The notes: generated by a model from the sequence alone, not told the origin. Counted from the stretch's first letter, positions 31,677-40,583 are shown. The stretch: 64,000 bases of DNA from Alphaproteobacteria bacterium (GCA_017528205.1 JAFXPE010000016.1:1-64000); one strand, 5' to 3'. Translations and numbers: made by a program.

Positions 31677-34367
31677 TTATTTTTCCTCCGCCAATTCTTT
31701 TAATTCATAAAGTTTTTGCAACGCCTCGCGCGCCGTCAGATTATCCGGTTCGATTTCTTTTAAGGCCTCCTCAACCGCGGATTCCTTTTCGCGTATAATC
31801 GTTTCCGTCACCACAGGCTGAGCAAACGCAAACAGCGGCAGTTCCTTGCTTAAATCCGCCGTGTCATTCTTTTGGTTGTCTTTTTCCAATTTTTTCAAAA
31901 CTTCACCGGCTCGCTGAATAACCGCCGCCGGCAAACCGGCCAATTTTGCCACATGAATACCGTACGAACGGTCGGCCGCCCCGTCGATAACTTCGTGCAA
32001 GAACACCACTTGCTCTTTGAACTCTTTAATTTTCATGCAATGCAACGTCAACGCCGACAATTTTTCGGCCAGCACCGCCAATTCGTGATAGTGTGTGGCA
32101 AACAGCGCCCGACATTTATTGACCTCGTGCAAATATTCCACCACCGCCCAAGCTATCGACAGGCCGTCAAAGGTAGCCGTTCCGCGCCCGATTTCATCTA
32201 AAATCACTAGCGAGCGCTCGTCTGCCCGATTCAAAATCGCCGCGGTTTCCACCATTTCCACCATAAAAGTAGAACGCCCGCGCGATAAGTCGTCCGAAGC
32301 ACCAACTCGCGAAAACACCTTGTTCACCAAGCCGATATGTGCGGACTTTGCCGGTACAAAAGAACCGCTCTGCGCCATAATGGCAATAATGGCATTCTGC
32401 CGCAAAAAGGTTGATTTACCGGCCATATTCGGTCCGGTTATCAGCCAAATTCGATTTTGTTGCTGATGCAAATGACAATCGTTGCCGACAAATGTGCCAT
32501 CGTTATCGCGCCGCAAAGCCGCCTCAACCACCGGATGCCGCCCTTCTTCCACCTCAAACACCAAACTGTCATCCAACTGCGGACGACAATAATTGCATTC
32601 CAAAGCCAAATCCGCCAACGCCGAAGCTACATCCAACTCCGCCGTTGCTTGGGCCGTACGAATAAGCTCATCGGCTGAAAGCAAGACATCGCGCACCAAA
32701 TCTTCAAATATGGATATTTCCATAGCCAACGCGCGCTCTTTGGCGCTACGCAAATTATTTTCCAGCTCGGTCAGTTCCGTGGTGGTAAAACGCGTGGCAT
32801 TCAATACCGATTGCCGATGTATAAATTCCGGATCTGCAAGCAATTGCGTGGTATATTTGTTTTGCACCTCAATAAAATATCCCACCACATTATTATATTT
32901 AACCTTCAACGAATCAATGCCGGTTTTTTGCGCATATTTGCCCTGCAACTCGGTAATCATTTCCTCACCTTTATCGCGCAAATCGCATAGCGCATCAAAG
33001 GCGGTGTTGTAGCCGCGCTTGATAAAATCGCCGTCACGCGCCAACAACGGCAACTCATGATTGCTTGTCGGTTCGCGCACGGCGCTTTCCAACTTATCCA
33101 GCAACACGGTGTGATTGCCGATTCGTTTTAAAATATTGTCCACCGCCGGTTCAACCTCGTCAACCATTTGCGTATGCTGATAAATCGAAACCGCCAGCTT
33201 TATCTGCGGCAAGGTTTTCAAAGTATCGGCAATGGCCTTTAAATCACGCGGACCGCCGCGACCGATGCTCAAACGCGAAATTGCCCGTTCCAAATCCGGA
33301 CACATTTTTAAGAGTTCGCGCAATTTTTGGCGCACATCGTGATGCTTACAAAAAAAGCTCACCGCATCCAAACGGCGATTGATTTCCGCCAAATCGAGTT
33401 GCGGTGCCGAAAGTCGGGAAGCCAACATTCTGGCGCCGGCACCGGTAACCGTACGGTCCATAACCGAAATCAGCGAGCTGCCTCGCGGCCCGTCAAACAA
33501 ATCCAAATTGTGGCGTGTTGCCGCATCAATTTCCATATATTGCGAATCAATGATTTTTTTAATTACGGCAATGCGCGGCATTTTCCCTTTTTGCGTGTTT
33601 TCAACATATTCTAAAACAAGTCCGGCCGCGGTTAATTCCGGCTTAGAAAAATCGCCCAAAGCATCAACTGCCGCCACATTATAAAACGCGCAAACTTTCT
33701 TTACCGCACCGGCATAATTAAAGCGCGCCTGCGGCAACACCGACAGCTTTTCCTTAAATTCGTTAAATAAATGAAACAGCTCCGGATTATTCAACAGCGC
33801 ATCGGAAATCAAAATTTCGCTCGGTTCCAAACGGGTAAGCAAACCATAAAGCTCAGCCGCCTCATTTTGCGAGTTGACCTCCAATCCCTGAGTATAAAAC
33901 TCGCCGGTAGATAAATCAATCCACGCCGCACCGTAAGCATTTACAGCCCGGCTCAAACAAAGCAAATAATTGTTTTTGCGCGCGTCCAAAAGCGAATCTT
34001 CTGTCAGCGTTCCGGGAGTAACCAACCGAATCACATCACGCTTAACCACCGATTTTGAGCCGCGTTTTTTGGCATCTTCCGGATTTTCCATCTGCTCGCA
34101 AATTGCCACTTTGTAACCGGCCTTAATAAGGCGCGCCATATACGCCTCATACGCGTGAAAAGGCACACCGCACATCGGCACGTTTTCGCCTTTAATCTGC
34201 CCTCTTTTGGTTAAAGTAATATCCAGTGCGGCCGAGGCTTTTTTGGCGTCATCGAAAAACAATTCGTAAAAGTCGCCCATCCGGTAAAACAACAAATAGT
34301 CCGGATACGACTTTTTAATTTCCAAATATTGCACCATTCCCGGCGATATACTATCTTTTTCTGCCAT
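31677..34367 (-). CDS. mutS: DNA mismatch recognition protein MutS
   Basis: This 896-residue protein finds mismatches in new DNA. The N-terminal mismatch-binding domain has the Phe-x-Glu motif in YRMGDFYELFFDDA (about 25-38). The core (about 250-560) is helical. The ATPase domain has Walker A GPNMAGKSTFLRQ (about 640), Walker B with LVILDEIGRGTATFDGLSI, and FATHYHELAVL. The length is typical for alphaproteobacterial MutS. It is the first gene of the probable mutS-mazG-priA operon and divergent from the kinase gene. No mutL is seen in the window. Confidence 0.97.
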   Translation of the reverse strand: MAEKDSISPGMVQYLEIKKSYPDYLLFYRMGDFYELFFDDAKKASAALDITLTKRGQIKGENVPMCGVPFHAYEAYMARLIKAGYKVAICEQMENPEDAKKRGSKSVVKRDVIRLVTPGTLTEDSLLDARKNNYLLCLSRAVNAYGAAWIDLSTGEFYTQGLEVNSQNEAAELYGLLTRLEPSEILISDALLNNPELFHLFNEFKEKLSVLPQARFNYAGAVKKVCAFYNVAAVDALGDFSKPELTAAGLVLEYVENTQKGKMPRIAVIKKIIDSQYMEIDAATRHNLDLFDGPRGSSLISVMDRTVTGAGARMLASRLSAPQLDLAEINRRLDAVSFFCKHHDVRQKLRELLKMCPDLERAISRLSIGRGGPRDLKAIADTLKTLPQIKLAVSIYQHTQMVDEVEPAVDNILKRIGNHTVLLDKLESAVREPTSNHELPLLARDGDFIKRGYNTAFDALCDLRDKGEEMITELQGKYAQKTGIDSLKVKYNNVVGYFIEVQNKYTTQLLADPEFIHRQSVLNATRFTTTELTELENNLRSAKERALAMEISIFEDLVRDVLLSADELIRTAQATAELDVASALADLALECNYCRPQLDDSLVFEVEEGRHPVVEAALRRDNDGTFVGNDCHLHQQQNRIWLITGPNMAGKSTFLRQNAIIAIMAQSGSFVPAKSAHIGLVNKVFSRVGASDDLSRGRSTFMVEMVETAAILNRADERSLVILDEIGRGTATFDGLSIAWAVVEYLHEVNKCRALFATHYHELAVLAEKLSALTLHCMKIKEFKEQVVFLHEVIDGAADRSYGIHVAKLAGLPAAVIQRAGEVLKKLEKDNQKNDTADLSKELPLFAFAQPVVTETIIREKESAVEEALKEIEPDNLTAREALQKLYELKELAEEK

Positions 34368-34467
34368 TGTAACCCGAAAATTAAACCTATTTAAACTTAT
34401 TGCATATTACAATATCTTAAATTTTAGTCCAGTATTTTATTAAATTTATTGACGGAATAATACCACC

Positions 34468-35886
34468 ATGGCCGCAAAGTTCAAAATCCAACCTTTAAGT
34501 TTCAACTCTCAGTTTGCCAAACGAGTGCTTATCCTTTCGTTGCCGCTGGCCATTGTGTTTTTTGCGTTCACGCATTGGCAGCTGATGTCGATTTCGACCG
34601 CCGTATTGTGCTTTGTGATTACCGTTATTTCCAACGTTTTGCTCTTACTTCCCATCAGCTCGGAGCTGAGAATTTTGCGCAACTATATTTATTCGCTGGC
34701 CAACGGTGACACCGACTATTCCAACATTGTGCTTTCGGAAAAAGACACCCGCGACTTGGCACGTGCCATTACCGCCATTCATAAAATCTGGACCTCCAAA
34801 GCCGAAACCTTGGAAGCGCAAACTCTTTCCGACGCCGCGGTTTTTGATACCCTTCCGGACCCGATTCTGATGCTTGACGCCGAGGGTTATATTACCAACT
34901 CAAACCTGCCGGCGCAAAAATTCTTGGGTGCTGATTTTCTAGCCTGCAACATTGATAAATTGTTTTCAACCAACATTTTTATTGCCTCGGTGGAAAAAGT
35001 TTTGAAAGGCGAAAGCATTTCCGAAAGTGTGGTCTTTCACGCTCCGGAATATAACAATCGCCAACTTTACGCTCACATTACCAAACTTCCGTCGCATCTT
35101 AAGGGACGTGCTTCGGTTGTGGTTTCGTTATACGATGTCAGCAAAGCCCTGAGCTTAGAGAAAAAGCAATCCGACTTTGTGGCCAACGCCAGTCACGAAT
35201 TGCGCACGCCGCTTTCGGTAATTTCCGGCTTCATCGAAACTTTGCAAACCACCGCGCGTGACGACGCCGATGCTCGCGACGCCTTTTTGGCCATTATGAA
35301 AGAGCAAACCGAATATATGTCCAACTTAATTGAAGATTTGCTCTCGCTTTCGCGCCTTGAAATGGGACAAGATAAAGAGATAAAAGACAAAGTTGATTTG
35401 CACGAAGTGATAGACGATGTAATGCAAGCCCTCAAATTAAAGGCCTTCCAGCGCTCGGTTAATGTTAAAATTTCCGAGTTGAATCGCATTCCGAAGATTG
35501 TGGCCGACAATCAGCAAATTCATCAAATAGTACAAAATTTGCTGGATAACGCCATTAAATATGCACCGGAAAATTCCGAAGTTACGGTAGAAATCAAAAC
35601 CATTCCGGAAATACCGGCCAAATCTGGGCAAAACATTGCTTCCGGCAAGGCGGTAAGCATTGCTTTCAACAACAAAGGGCAAAAGATAAACAAAGAAGAC
35701 TTGGCACGTTTAACCGAAAAATTTTATCGTATGCAAGTCCATAAAGATATGAAGATTAAAGGCACCGGTTTGGGATTGGCCATCGCCAAGCAAATCATAT
35801 TGCACCATCGCGGCAACTTAACCGTGTCGTCAACCGTTTATAACGGCACCACCTTTACCATTTATTTGCCGGTAAAGCAAAATTAA
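34468..35886 (+). CDS. PhoR-type sensor histidine kinase
   Basis: This 472-residue membrane kinase has two helices near the N-terminus (about 18-37 and 43-65) with almost no periplasmic loop, then a PAS domain (about 120-220; DTLPDPILMLDAEGYITNSN). A HisKA domain with H243 (VANASHELRTPLSVISGF) and a HATPase_c domain with the N box (QNLLDNAIKYAPENSE) and G box (GTGLGLAIAKQI) follow. The architecture resembles PhoR of the phosphate response, but no phoB, pst or phoU gene lies nearby, so the signal is open. A small membrane gene follows. Confidence 0.88.
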   Translation: MAAKFKIQPLSFNSQFAKRVLILSLPLAIVFFAFTHWQLMSISTAVLCFVITVISNVLLLLPISSELRILRNYIYSLANGDTDYSNIVLSEKDTRDLARAITAIHKIWTSKAETLEAQTLSDAAVFDTLPDPILMLDAEGYITNSNLPAQKFLGADFLACNIDKLFSTNIFIASVEKVLKGESISESVVFHAPEYNNRQLYAHITKLPSHLKGRASVVVSLYDVSKALSLEKKQSDFVANASHELRTPLSVISGFIETLQTTARDDADARDAFLAIMKEQTEYMSNLIEDLLSLSRLEMGQDKEIKDKVDLHEVIDDVMQALKLKAFQRSVNVKISELNRIPKIVADNQQIHQIVQNLLDNAIKYAPENSEVTVEIKTIPEIPAKSGQNIASGKAVSIAFNNKGQKINKEDLARLTEKFYRMQVHKDMKIKGTGLGLAIAKQIILHHRGNLTVSSTVYNGTTFTIYLPVKQN

Positions 35887-35939
35887 ACGGATATTGAAGA
35901 GTTTAAACCAAATTATTAAGATATAGAGTTAGAGAAATT

Positions 35940-36155
35940 ATGAGAAAGGTTATTTATTGGTTGAGAATTGTCGCACAAAACGCCACACTTCTCTTGATTA
36001 TTTCGGTTATTTTGCTTTATAGCGTCGGTTATGATGCTTTATGTCTCTGCATTGTTGAAAACTGGACTTATCTTGCCGGCGTGATTTGTTTATATGCATT
36101 ATTGACCGTAGGTGAAGATTATTTGAACGCCCGTACTTTAGCTACGCGTTCATAA
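35940..36155 (+). CDS. Small membrane protein downstream of the kinase
   Basis: This 71-residue protein has two hydrophobic helices (about 14-34 and 43-60), a basic start (MRKVIYWLRIVAQN) and a short charged tail. No family is recognised. It lies 53 bases after the kinase gene in the same direction, and a strong bidirectional terminator follows, so it may be cotranscribed. AGAGAAATT upstream is only a weak ribosome binding site. Confidence 0.6.
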   Translation: MRKVIYWLRIVAQNATLLLIISVILLYSVGYDALCLCIVENWTYLAGVICLYALLTVGEDYLNARTLATRS

Positions 36156-36168
36156 TGCCTTAACAATG

Positions 36169-36199
36169 AAAAACCACCGGTTTAAAGCTGGTGGTTTTT
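36169..36199. terminator. Bidirectional intrinsic terminator
   Basis: AAAAACCACC (36169-36178) pairs with GGTGGTTTTT (36190-36199). It serves the plus-strand kinase operon and overlaps the last codons of the BrkB-type gene on the minus strand. Confidence 0.85.
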
Positions 36200-37054
36200 C
36201 TGTTTGTGCCACATTTTTTTCTTGCCTTTAAATTCTTCCAGCGCCGCGGTTAAAATTGCGCCGGAAAGCACCACCGTCCACCACAAATACATCCAAACCA
36301 GCAACACCGGCACGGCGGCCAAAGCCCCGTAAATGGTTTTGTAGGTTACATTAAGCGCCAAAAAATAACCGAAACCGATGCGCAATATAAACATTGCCAC
36401 CGAAGCAAACAATGCACCGTATAAAGCGCTTTTATAACGCACTTTTTTATTTGGCACCAACACATACGCAAACATCAAGCACAACAATGTCGGCAAATGC
36501 GGCAAAATATAAGCGGCAAACCAGTTGTAGCCGATTATATTTTCCGGATTAAGATAACGGATGGTAAACAAGTAACCTTTCAAATACAGCGCCGAGCCGA
36601 TGAGAAGCGGACACACAATGATAATAAACGCATAGCCGTAGATTTTGGTGGTCAACTTGCGCCCGCGCCGAATTTGAAAAATAAAGTTGAAACTGTCTTC
36701 AATGGTTGAAAGCATAAACACTGCGGTCAAAGCAATACCGCACAAACCGATAGTTGTCAACTTGCCCGCTGCGCCGATAAACTCGTTCACATAATTCTGC
36801 ACATTCTGAATCATATCCGGCATTACATATTGAATAAGTATTTCCTGCACCTGCGAGCGCATATCGGCAAACATCGGGAAAAACGTAAACACCGCCAACA
36901 CCACGGCAATAAACGGCACCACCGCCAACAGCGTGGTATAACTCAAGGCCGCGGCGCTGCGCAAAATCATAGCGTCTTGCACCCGATAGAACAAATATTT
37001 GGCAAACAGCCACACGATTTTTTGTTGTTTTTCCAGACTTTGAAGTTTGAACAT
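36182..37054 (-). CDS. YihY/BrkB-family inner-membrane protein
   Basis: This 290-residue protein has about six membrane helices and the typical family opening DAMILRSAAALSYTTLLAVVP. Further family blocks are FNFIFQIRRGRKLTTKIYGYA, YNWFAAYILPHLPTLLCLMFAYVLVPN and the closing VLLVWMYLWWTVVLSGAILTA. Despite an old annotation as RNase BN, this family is a membrane protein of unclear function, perhaps a transporter. The ATG at 37054 places the start where relatives begin; an ATG 60 bases earlier is in frame but has no ribosome binding site. Confidence 0.85.
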   Translation of the reverse strand: MFKLQSLEKQQKIVWLFAKYLFYRVQDAMILRSAAALSYTTLLAVVPFIAVVLAVFTFFPMFADMRSQVQEILIQYVMPDMIQNVQNYVNEFIGAAGKLTTIGLCGIALTAVFMLSTIEDSFNFIFQIRRGRKLTTKIYGYAFIIIVCPLLIGSALYLKGYLFTIRYLNPENIIGYNWFAAYILPHLPTLLCLMFAYVLVPNKKVRYKSALYGALFASVAMFILRIGFGYFLALNVTYKTIYGALAAVPVLLVWMYLWWTVVLSGAILTAALEEFKGKKKMWHKQKNHQL

Positions 37055-37154
37055 ATGACAACTTTCAAAAAAACATTTACAAATAACTTTAATCTTGTAT
37101 AAGTAACTAAACATAACTTAATATATACTGATAAACTTAAAAAAGGATAAAAAA

Positions 37155-37976
37155 ATGGCTGAACAACTTATGGCCGGCAAAAAAGGCCTGATTATGGGCT
37201 TGGCAAACGATAAATCCATCGCTTGGGGAATAGCTCAGGCACTCAATGCCCATGGCGCGCAAATTGCAATATCGTATCAAAACGAAATGCTTGAAAAGCG
37301 CGTAAAACCGCTTGCCGAACAACTCACAAATCCGCTTTTGATAAAGTGTGACGTTTCCGACAGCGCTTCGATGGAACAATGCTTTAAGGAGCTGGGCGAC
37401 AAATGGGGCAAGATAGATTTTGTGGTTCACGCCATTGCCTTTTCCGACAAAGATCAATTGCGCGGTCGCACCATTGACACCACCTTGGATAACTTTTTGA
37501 ACACCATGCACATTTCGTGCTATTCGTTTTTGGAGGCTTGCCGTTGCGCTTCGCCGATTATGAACGAAAACGGCTCAATTGTTACCCTCACCTATTTGGG
37601 TGCCGAAAGAGTGTTGCCGAACTATAACATAATGGGCGTTGCCAAAGCCGCGTTAGAGGCCTCGGTTCGTTATGCGGCCGTAGATATGGGCAAACAGGGT
37701 GTGCGCGTAAACGCCATTTCCGCCGGACCGATTAAAACTTTGGCGGCTTCCGGTATCGGTGATTTTCGCACCATTTTACGTTGGAACGAATTAAATGCTC
37801 CGTTACAACACAATGTAACGCAAACCCAAGTCGGCAATATGGCTTTGAGCCTGCTCTCCAATTTGGGTGAAGCGGTAACCGGCGAAGTTTTGCACGTTGA
37901 CTGCGGATATAACAAAATTGCGATGCTGAATATTGATAAAGTGGCTGAAAGTGCTGAAGTTCTGAAAGAATTTTAA
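37155..37976 (+). CDS. fabI: Enoyl-[acyl-carrier-protein] reductase (NADH)
   Basis: This 273-residue short-chain dehydrogenase carries out the last reduction of each fatty acid elongation cycle. The atypical FabI cofactor loop is GLANDKSIAWGIAQAL (about 15-30). The catalytic pair is Y147 (LTYLGAE) and Y157 with K164 (NYNIMGVAKAAL), the FabI Y-x6-K spacing rather than the Y-x3-K of other short-chain dehydrogenases. SAGPIKTLAASGI is the substrate-loop region targeted by triclosan-type inhibitors. AAAAGGAT precedes the start. A terminator follows, so it is a single-gene unit. Confidence 0.96.
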   Translation: MAEQLMAGKKGLIMGLANDKSIAWGIAQALNAHGAQIAISYQNEMLEKRVKPLAEQLTNPLLIKCDVSDSASMEQCFKELGDKWGKIDFVVHAIAFSDKDQLRGRTIDTTLDNFLNTMHISCYSFLEACRCASPIMNENGSIVTLTYLGAERVLPNYNIMGVAKAALEASVRYAAVDMGKQGVRVNAISAGPIKTLAASGIGDFRTILRWNELNAPLQHNVTQTQVGNMALSLLSNLGEAVTGEVLHVDCGYNKIAMLNIDKVAESAEVLKEF

Positions 37977-38000
37977 TCAATATTTGCCTAGGACAATTGA

Positions 38001-38027
38001 ACTGCCGAGCTTTCGGCAGTTTTTTTA
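38001..38027 (+). terminator. Intrinsic terminator of fabI
   Basis: ACTGCCGA (38001-38008) pairs with TCGGCAGT (38013-38020), followed by seven T. Confidence 0.93.
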
Positions 38028-38054
38028 TTGCATAATTCTCATTCCGAGAAGTAA

Positions 38055-38083
38055 TTGACAAATTTATGAAAATATATTACATT
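38055..38083 (+). promoter_or_regulatory. Candidate promoter ahead of the structured leader
   Basis: A perfect TTGACA (38055-38060) has TACATT (38078-38083) 17 bases downstream. The -10 is weak. It would give a leader of about 90 bases before the gene at 38178. Confidence 0.4.
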
Positions 38084-38123
38084 GAGCCTGCTTGAGAGTT
38101 ATTAAAAAATTATTTCACTTAAA

Positions 38124-38168
38124 AGAGGGAACGGGACGTGCCAAGGACACCCCTCTATAAATAAACCC
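38124..38168 (+). ncRNA. Candidate structured leader (pseudoknot-like) before the 38178 gene
   Basis: AGAGGG (38124-38129) can pair with CCCTCT (38151-38156). Within the loop, GGG (38133-38135) can pair with CCC (38166-38168), which lies after the A-rich linker ATAAATAAA. This is an H-type pseudoknot layout of the kind used by small riboswitches such as preQ1-I. It sits 10 bases before a start codon that has no Shine-Dalgarno sequence. No known riboswitch consensus matches fully. Confidence 0.35.
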
Positions 38169-38177
38169 AGATTTATT

Positions 38178-38552
38178 ATGGCAAAATTAGATTTAAACAA
38201 CGAAGCCGAGGTCAAAAAGGTAATTGCAGACTTAAGAGATTATCGTCTCGGCTGGGAAAGAGAAATTCGTGAAAAGTGGAGCGTTCAGGGTTATGATGCC
38301 AAGCAAATCAGGTACGGCTTGTATCAGCTTTCGGCAACCCTCATTCTGGCGTTAGAAGATCGTTTGGCCGGTCGCGGCGGTGACAAGTTGGTGTTGACCG
38401 AGCCCAAAGAGGATTTGTTGCTTCTTACCTGTTCCGATGCCTTTAAATGGTATGATCGGCGCGGCCGCGAAGGACTCAGTAAGGTTGTAAGCGATACCAC
38501 CAAGCACCATATTCGGGTAATGCAAGAGTGCTTTAAGGCTTTGGTCGAATGA
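38178..38552 (+). CDS. Hypothetical protein, helical
   Basis: This 124-residue protein is highly charged and probably all-helical (DLRDYRLGWEREIREKW, QLSATLILALEDRLAGRGGD, HHIRVMQECFKALVE). No signal peptide or membrane segment is seen, and I do not recognise the family. The start ATG has no Shine-Dalgarno sequence (aacccagatttatt) and is preceded by a leader that can fold. A strong terminator follows, so it is a single-gene unit. Confidence 0.7.
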   Translation: MAKLDLNNEAEVKKVIADLRDYRLGWEREIREKWSVQGYDAKQIRYGLYQLSATLILALEDRLAGRGGDKLVLTEPKEDLLLLTCSDAFKWYDRRGREGLSKVVSDTTKHHIRVMQECFKALVE

Positions 38553-38569
38553 TTATTTACCCCATAAAC

Positions 38570-38602
38570 AGAGCGAGAGTTTATGACTCTTGCTCTTTTT
38601 TG
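38570..38602 (+). terminator. Intrinsic terminator after the 38178 gene
   Basis: AGAGCGAGAGT (38570-38580) pairs with ACTCTTGCTCT (38586-38596) with one G-T pair, followed by TTTTTT. Confidence 0.92.
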
Positions 38603-38612
38603 CATAAACAAT

Positions 38613-38640
38613 TTGACTTTCAAAATCTTTCGGTTACAAT
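38613..38640 (+). promoter_or_regulatory. Candidate promoter of the 38762 gene
   Basis: TTGACT (38613-38618) and TACAAT (38635-38640) are separated by 16 bases, right after the terminator. The leader would be about 115 bases. Confidence 0.5.
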
Positions 38641-38761
38641 TAACGAACAAACCGAATTATGAGGATATAATTGAAAAATGGTTCTTTGCATCGGCAAAGA
38701 ATACATATACATTGTTTAACAAATGTAAGCCACTGCTCGTTAAAGCCGAGAAAAAACGCGT

Positions 38762-39529
38762 ATGAGAAAGAATGTTTATTCGATCTACAAGGCGCTACGC
38801 CATTTCGGTGTTTCTGCCAAAGAAGTGAGTGAAATTGCCAAGAACTATCCCACTTGGCTGAGTTGCCCGATTGAGGAGAAAAGTCCGTACAATTGGGTGT
38901 ATTATCTGAACGGCTATCTGGTTTCCATGCCCTTCCCGATTGATTCCTTAAATGAAAAAGGAAAGCTTATCGGCTACGGCGTCGGCGACACGGTTTTCGG
39001 AGCAATTGTTTCCGAAAAGGTCAAGAAAGAGAATGTTGAGTTTTGTCTGCAAGAGATTAAAAACGACTTGAAGCAGACGATGGTTGGCGTTGCTGATGAT
39101 AACATTCCCGAGATTGAATTCCGTCTCCCGACTGCGGCAGATGCAGAGAAGGTCTTTTCTTGCTTTGCCAAGAACTGGCTGAAAAATTGTATAGCCACGA
39201 TGGAAGAAGCTGCCGCTGAGTTGCCCGAGATGGAGCTGCCGGAAGGAACCGAGATTCACCTGGAATACTCCGGAGTCAACCAGATTCCCGACATATGGAT
39301 TACGCCTGATCCCGACGCCCCCGAAAAGACGGCTGTGCGCCTCGGAATTAATCGCAAAGGTGTATCTTATTGCCGGAAGTACATTCCCGGCAAGAGGATA
39401 AAGCCGAGCGTCTGTGCGATAGCTAATCTGCGTAAAGGCACGGATTTCATCGGTAAGGTCGGCAGATACGGCATTCCGACACCGGCCACGCTCAGGATGT
39501 ATTATCAGTTGCTCGACAGCCTGTATTAA
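38762..39529 (+). CDS. Hypothetical protein of 255 residues
   Basis: I do not recognise this protein. It appears mixed alpha/beta: a helical N-terminal part (IYKALRHFGVSAKEVSEIAK), a middle with GYGVGDTVFGAIVSEKV, an acidic segment (EEAAAELPEMELPEGTEIHL) and a basic C-terminal part (RKGVSYCRKYIPGKRIKPSV). No membrane segment or catalytic signature is visible. The start lacks a Shine-Dalgarno sequence (gagaaaaaacgcgt), as for other unknown genes in this window. Lys and Glu codons often end in G, unlike nearby host genes. A terminator follows at 39596. Confidence 0.65.
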   Translation: MRKNVYSIYKALRHFGVSAKEVSEIAKNYPTWLSCPIEEKSPYNWVYYLNGYLVSMPFPIDSLNEKGKLIGYGVGDTVFGAIVSEKVKKENVEFCLQEIKNDLKQTMVGVADDNIPEIEFRLPTAADAEKVFSCFAKNWLKNCIATMEEAAAELPEMELPEGTEIHLEYSGVNQIPDIWITPDPDAPEKTAVRLGINRKGVSYCRKYIPGKRIKPSVCAIANLRKGTDFIGKVGRYGIPTPATLRMYYQLLDSLY

Positions 39530-39595
39530 ACGGCAAGCACGGATATTTATATCCCAAATGTGCCAGCCGACATCGGTTGTAATGTATAACTTTTG

Positions 39596-39635
39596 AAAAA
39601 TCCGCTTGAGGCAAAAGACCTCAGGCGGATTTTTA
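39596..39635 (+). terminator. Intrinsic terminator after the 38762 gene
   Basis: AAAAATCCGC and TGAGG (39596-39611) pair with CCTCA and GCGGATTTTT (39619-39634), leaving one internal mismatch. Confidence 0.85.
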
Positions 39636-39671
39636 CGTTTATATTTTTGTGAAAAAAATACTTTTTTACTA

Positions 39672-39699
39672 TTGCACAGCGCAAAAATATGTGTATTAT
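39672..39699 (+). promoter_or_regulatory. Candidate promoter of the glycosyltransferase gene
   Basis: TTGCAC (39672-39677) and TATTAT (39694-39699) are 16 bases apart, with the start codon at 39722 behind TAGGAGG. Confidence 0.52.
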
Positions 39700-39721
39700 C
39701 CTATCGTAGGAGGCTTGGTAT

Positions 39722-40492
39722 ATGGTTAAAATATCGGCATATGTTATTACTTTTAACGAAGAAAAACGTCTGGGCAAAACTTTGGACGCGCTGGAAAAAG
39801 TTGCCGACGAAATTGTTGTTGTCGACAGCGGTAGCACCGATAAAACTGAAGAAATTGCCAAAAGTCACGCCAAAGTCAGATTTATGCATCACGATTGGGT
39901 AAGTTATGCCAATCAGAAAAATTTTGCCCAAAATCAATGCAAATATGATTGGTTGCTGATGATTGATTCCGATGAAGTTTTGTCTGATGAATTGATTGCC
40001 GAAATCAACGAAGTCAAAAAAGACCCTTTATATGTCGTATATAAAATAAGAATCGGGGATATGTTTCCGGGCTTCAAGCGGCCGCGCCGCTTTACTAAAA
40101 TGTATAATCTGGAACGATTGTACCACCGCGACTACGCCACGATGTATCCGGATTTACTGACAAAGGACCGTATTGCTCTGACTGAAGATGTGCGCATCGG
40201 TCAGTTAAAAGGCTTGGTACACCATTATTCTTATTTGGCAATTGCCAACCAAATCAATAAGTTGAACAACTTTACCAATCAGGTTTTAGAAACAGCTTTG
40301 TCTGAAGGCAAGCACTATTCGTGTATTCGTTTAATAACGGAGTTTTTCCGCCAATTTATATGCTACTATATAATCAAACGCCAATTTTTAAACGGACGTT
40401 GGGGATTTATCGCATCGGTAAATTTAGCGTATTTCCGTTTTGTAAAAATCGCCAAGTGGTTTGAGTGGAAAGCCACCCGAGTTGAAAAATAA
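39722..40492 (+). CDS. Family 2 glycosyltransferase, WaaE/KdtX-like
   Basis: This 256-residue inverting GT-A enzyme begins ISAYVITFNEEKRLGKTLDAL and has VVDSGSTDKTEEIA and the DxD-type metal site in LLMIDSDEVLSDEL (about 76-89). The region MYPDLLTKDRIALTEDVRIG and the C-terminal basic helix (FRQFICYYIIKRQFLNGRWGF) match the lipopolysaccharide core glucosyltransferases WaaE. It probably adds a sugar to the LPS core at the inner membrane face. It is followed by a second glycosyltransferase gene with its own promoter. Confidence 0.85.
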   Translation: MVKISAYVITFNEEKRLGKTLDALEKVADEIVVVDSGSTDKTEEIAKSHAKVRFMHHDWVSYANQKNFAQNQCKYDWLLMIDSDEVLSDELIAEINEVKKDPLYVVYKIRIGDMFPGFKRPRRFTKMYNLERLYHRDYATMYPDLLTKDRIALTEDVRIGQLKGLVHHYSYLAIANQINKLNNFTNQVLETALSEGKHYSCIRLITEFFRQFICYYIIKRQFLNGRWGFIASVNLAYFRFVKIAKWFEWKATRVEK

Positions 40493-40527
40493 TTTTCTCC
40501 CCATTTGATTTTTTGGGCAAATTATCC

Positions 40528-40555
40528 TTGATTTCCTTTCATTTTAGGCTATTAT
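40528..40555 (+). promoter_or_regulatory. Candidate promoter of the sucrose-synthase-like gene
   Basis: TTGATT (40528-40533) and TATTAT (40550-40555) have a 16-base spacer. The start at 40584 follows CAGGAGAAGTGT. Confidence 0.55.
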
Positions 40556-40583
40556 ATTGCTATTAAATTTCAGGAGAAGTGTA

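Noticed and set aside
38583..38765. A 60-codon frame ending in an ATGA overlap with the gene at 38762
   Set aside because: It starts inside a terminator and runs across a better promoter (38613-38640). No ribosome binding site is seen, so the overlap is probably chance.
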